From contig HF989708.1 in assembly GCA_000431315.1 (NCBI GenBank), positions 1-23,626 of the forward strand: DNA of 23,626 nucleotides, written 5' to 3'. The position numbers and the translations under genes were made by a program. This document shows, one piece after another, positions 20,897-23,626 of the stretch (position 1 is its first letter; each line of letters opens with the position of its first letter). The stretch comes from Brachyspira sp. CAG:484 (GTDB lineage Bacteria; Cyanobacteriota; Vampirovibrionia; Gastranaerophilales; Gastranaerophilaceae). Below the pieces are notes generated by a model. That model was not told the origin of the DNA, ran no database searches, and was given only the letters and a program-made list of their open reading frames with translations.

Positions 20897-22462
20897 ATGA
20901 TTAATGCTGTGAATGTATCACAATCGACAAACTTACTGGATAAATACAGAAGGCAGAAACAAAAATTGCCGCCGGATAAGTCTAATCAATCATTAAATGT
21001 TAAAACAAGTATATTTTACGTTAATGATTATCATGGAAAAGCAATGAATATGGAGCGTACAGTTACAGCATCCAACGAATTTGACCAATATATATCGTCT
21101 GATAAAGTTGATAAATTAAAACTTTCATCAGGCGATATTTTGTTAGGGGAAAATCCTAAAGTTAATCAGGTAGCATTAAACTTTTTAAAACTAATTGGAG
21201 TTACAGCTTCTGCTGTCGGGAACCATGAGTGTGATATGAAGTCTTCTCTTTTTAAAGATATAATGCAGAACATTAGTTTTAAATTGCTGGCATGTAATCT
21301 TAAACCTGTGAATAATAAAAACCCGCTCTCACAAAAAGTGGAGAAATCAATTATTGAAGAGCATAACGGGCACAAATACGGAATTATAGGTGTCCTTCCA
21401 ACAGATCTGTTATCAAGGGTTAAGTATGGAAAAGTGTTGCAAGACCAGCAGATAGACCCTGTAAGTATCGAAGAAACTATTGACGATATTCAAATAGAGA
21501 TTAATAAACTAAAATCACAAGGTATTAATAAGATTATTCTGCTTTCACACAGCGGCTACGGCTATGATAGAAAGATTGCACGCGAAACTGACGGATTAGA
21601 TGTTATACTTGGCGGTCATTCGCATAATTTAATCGAAGGAATTAAGGAAGGTGAAAATCTCTTGTATTCAAAAAGCGGAGAACCTGTCGTAATAACACAA
21701 GCCGGACGTGATGGAAAGAATTTTGGTGTATTAAATCTTGAATTTGACGATAAAGGAATTATTAAGAAAGTCCAGAATAATGTTGCCACAACAAGAAAAT
21801 TCACAAGAAATGTTCCTGCCAGATATATGTTTGAAAAAATCCTTGGTAAGCCGGAAGTTGTTGGTGTCATAAGGACTGCGCCGCCGCTTTTGACTAATGA
21901 TTTAATTGAACCAAGCCCTCTTGCATATTACGGACTTGATGCAATAAAAGAACGTACAGGTGCAGACATTGCAATAGTCGGAGCGGCAAATATCCGCGGA
22001 TATGTGGAAAAAGGCAAAATCGATACCAGAACGATAGAAGAGATTTCTCCATTTAAAAATAAGATTTTGAAAATCAACTATAGTGAAAAAGAACTGGTTG
22101 ACGCTTTAAAATTCGGAGCAAAATCATTTGTGAACCGTAATAACAAACCAGGCATAATGTATGTTTCCGGTCTGCAATATACTATCTCAAGAAATGGTCA
22201 GATTTATAACTTAAAATACATAAGAAAAGATGGTACTGAAGAAGAGATTGATGTTGCAAATCCGCGTAAAGATAAAATGTATTCAGTTGCAATAAATGAT
22301 TATTATTCTTCAGGTAATGATGATTTAACTATGCTTAATAAAATCGATCAGGCAACTGAAAGGTATGATTTTGATTTAAATGAGTGTATTGAATATAAAA
22401 TACGAAATACAAGTGATCCTGTCGATATGGTTGATGACGGAAGAATAAAGATTGTTGATTAG
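20897..22462 (+). CDS. 5'-nucleotidase / UDP-sugar hydrolase-like metallophosphoesterase
   Basis: A 521-aa protein of the UshA/YfkN family. The metallophosphatase domain has VNDYHG (Asp44, His46), SSGD (Asp80), GNHE (109-111), LSHSG (His218) and GGHSH (His241, His243), so the two-metal site is complete. The C-terminal substrate-binding domain has GAANIRGYV and EISPFKNKILKINYSEKELV. Family members remove phosphate from nucleotides or hydrolyse UDP-sugars outside the cytoplasm. The N-terminus, MINAVNVSQSTNLLDKYRRQ, is not a signal peptide, and ATG 20897 is close after AAAGGG and a possible hairpin. It ends 23 bases before prfB. Confidence 0.93.
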   Translation: MINAVNVSQSTNLLDKYRRQKQKLPPDKSNQSLNVKTSIFYVNDYHGKAMNMERTVTASNEFDQYISSDKVDKLKLSSGDILLGENPKVNQVALNFLKLIGVTASAVGNHECDMKSSLFKDIMQNISFKLLACNLKPVNNKNPLSQKVEKSIIEEHNGHKYGIIGVLPTDLLSRVKYGKVLQDQQIDPVSIEETIDDIQIEINKLKSQGINKIILLSHSGYGYDRKIARETDGLDVILGGHSHNLIEGIKEGENLLYSKSGEPVVITQAGRDGKNFGVLNLEFDDKGIIKKVQNNVATTRKFTRNVPARYMFEKILGKPEVVGVIRTAPPLLTNDLIEPSPLAYYGLDAIKERTGADIAIVGAANIRGYVEKGKIDTRTIEEISPFKNKILKINYSEKELVDALKFGAKSFVNRNNKPGIMYVSGLQYTISRNGQIYNLKYIRKDGTEEEIDVANPRKDKMYSVAINDYYSSGNDDLTMLNKIDQATERYDFDLNECIEYKIRNTSDPVDMVDDGRIKIVD

Positions 22463-22479
22463 AATTTTTGTAATATAAT
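22452..22479 (+). promoter_or_regulatory. prfB promoter placing transcription start at the ATG
   Basis: -35-like TTGTTG (22452-22457), 16-base spacer, -10 TATAAT (22474-22479), then six bases and the prfB ATG at 22486. The -35 box overlaps the end of the preceding gene. No SD is present, so a leaderless mRNA is likely. Confidence 0.52.
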
Positions 22480-22485
22480 TGATAT

Positions 22486-23581
22486 ATGGAAACAGAACTA
22501 AAACAATTGATGAATGCTTTGAAACCTCGTGTTGACAGTATAAAGGAGTGTCTTTGACTATGCCGGGTTAGGCAGAAAACTCTCGGCTCTGGAAGCTGAA
22601 ATGCAAGCGCCGGATGTCTGGTCAGACCAAAACAAAGTTTCAAAGCTTGGGACAGAGATAAAAGAGATTAAAGAAAATATTTCATTTCTTGACAGTTGGA
22701 GTTCTGCTATTGATGATGCAGGAGTTGCACTGGAAATTCAGGATGAGGACTTAGTTGCTGAAAGTTATGAAGCTTTGAAAAAAGTTTCAAAAGATCTTGA
22801 TAAATTTGAAATTAAACTTATGCTGAGCGGGGAGTACGATGAAGCAGATGCAATTTTGACAATTAATGCAGGAGCCGGCGGAACTGATGCCCAGGATTGG
22901 GCAAGTATGCTTCTTCGTATGTACATGCGCTGGGCTGAGAGCAGAGGCTGGCATGTTGATTTGCTTGATAAGCTTGACGGGGATGAGGCAGGTATCAAGT
23001 CTGCTACAATAAAGATTACCGGCAAATATGCTTTTGGTTATGCAAAGGCTGAAAAGGGTGTTCACAGGCTCGTCCGTATTTCACCTTTCAATGCAAACGG
23101 AAAACGCCAGACAAGTTTTGCATCGCTGGAGGTTTCACCGATTATAGCTGATTTTGAAAAGACAATAACAATCCCTCCGGAGGACTTGGAAATAGATACT
23201 ATGCGTTCAGGCGGAGCCGGCGGGCAGAATGTTAACAAAGTTGAAACTGCTGTGAGAATTTTGCATAAACCTACCGGAATTGTTGTTAAATGCCAGCAGG
23301 AGCGCTCACAATTGCAAAATAAAGAAAATGCCATGCAAATTCTTGCCTCAAAACTTCTTGCAATCCGTCAGGCAGAACATGAGAAAAAGCTTGCAGAACT
23401 AAAAGGTGAAAATGTTGATATAAACTTTGGTTCACAAATCCGTTCTTACGTTTTCCATCCGTATAAAATGGTAAAAGACCATCGCACAGGTTATGAAGCA
23501 GGAAATGTTGAAGCAGTGATGGATGGAGATTTGGACGGTTTTATTGAAACCTATTTGAAAAATTTCAAAAATAGTTTATAA
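22486..23581 (+). CDS. prfB: Peptide chain release factor 2 with programmed +1 frameshift
   Basis: RF2 recognises UGA and UAA and releases the finished peptide. Zero frame starts METELKQLMNALKPRVD at 22486 and meets UGA after 23 codons; reading shifts +1 there and continues DYAGLGRKLSALEAEMQAPD to the stop at 23581, for a 364-aa product, close to the family's usual length (E. coli has 365). The SPF tripeptide that reads the stop codon is at about 199-201 and the catalytic GGQ at about 245-247. A simple ORF reading would begin at ATG 22601 and miss the first 38 residues. The ATG has no SD but a -10 box at leaderless spacing. Low RF2 lengthens the pause at UGA and raises frameshifting, so the gene controls its own level. 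Confidence 0.96.
22543..22558 (+). other. RF2 +1 recoding site
   Basis: AAGGAG-TGT-CTT-TGA-C: an internal SD-like AAGGAG (22543-22548) three bases before the CTT slip codon, then UGA and C, the same arrangement as in other bacterial prfB genes. Ribosomes move from CTT to the TTT-overlapping frame and read GAC next. Confidence 0.96.
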
Positions 23582-23600
23582 TAAAAAAGCAGAGTAAAAC

Positions 23601-23626
23601 ATGATAGAAAAGCTATATATGTTTTC
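23601..23626 (+). CDS. Start of a further gene, cut by the window end
   Basis: ATG at 23601 opens a frame reading MIEKLYMF up to the last base. It begins 19 bases after prfB on the same strand, with only a weak AGAG upstream. Too short to identify. Confidence 0.35.

Noticed and set aside
1..23626. CRISPR arrays, tRNA or rRNA genes
   Set aside because: No regularly spaced direct repeats and no tRNA- or rRNA-like stretch were found on reading both strands.

Overview
The window is AT-rich bacterial DNA, densely coded on both strands. The most likely source is a gut relative of Cyanobacteria (Gastranaerophilales / 'Melainabacteria'). This is an inference from overall character: several pilin-like proteins that begin F-T-L-A-E-[VI]-L-I-T-L-G-I-I-G, small HTH regulators beside them, anaerobic electron-transfer genes (etfBA, an NfnA-like flavoprotein), and many unknown proteins. 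The standard code is used: UGA is a stop, and prfB carries the classic UGA-dependent frameshift.

Layout. Positions 1-2000: a 72-aa unknown gene divergent from a small XRE regulator (H0), then radA. Positions 2050-4000: a protein built from 22-residue repeats, a small membrane protein, regulator H1 and divergent pilin-like gene P1. Positions 4100-6020: gap (GAPDH), an unknown 155-aa gene and a DUF378 membrane protein. Positions 6020-10150 (minus strand): a two-domain M16 peptidase and purA. Positions 10243-13303: a tightly packed alternating array, P2 (-), H2 (+), P3 (-), H3 (+), P4 (-), with stop codons 1-2 bases apart at the convergent joints. Positions 13381-16743 (minus): an unknown gene, etfA, etfB, a Cys-rich mini-protein and an NfnA-like subunit. 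Positions 16807-17865: frameshifted pilin-like gene P5 divergent from regulator H4. Positions 17944-23626: glyS, an unknown gene, an ACT-like TM1266-family protein, a 5'-nucleotidase-like phosphoesterase, prfB with its frameshift site, and the start of one more gene.

The system of most interest is the pilin/regulator set. Four pilin-like genes (P1, P2, P3, P5) each sit head to head with their own small HTH gene. In each gap the pilin promoter has recognisable -35 and -10 boxes overlapped by an inverted or direct repeat, and the repeat sequence differs from pair to pair. H0 and the 72-aa gene have the same layout. A fifth pilin-like gene, P4, has no divergent regulator. It has its own promoter, Shine-Dalgarno (SD) and GTG start, then a G11 run that puts the start out of frame with the pilin body. 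A run of 10 or 13 G would restore one frame. This looks like slipped-strand phase variation. Together these suggest a repertoire of surface or secreted pilin-like proteins, some individually switched by dedicated regulators and one by a mutable tract.

Other features: apparently leaderless starts (H0, H4, prfB and perhaps H3) with a -10 box 6-7 bases before ATG, and likely exported enzyme families (M16, 5'-nucleotidase) that lack ordinary signal peptides. No tRNA, rRNA, CRISPR array, insertion sequence or replication origin was seen.
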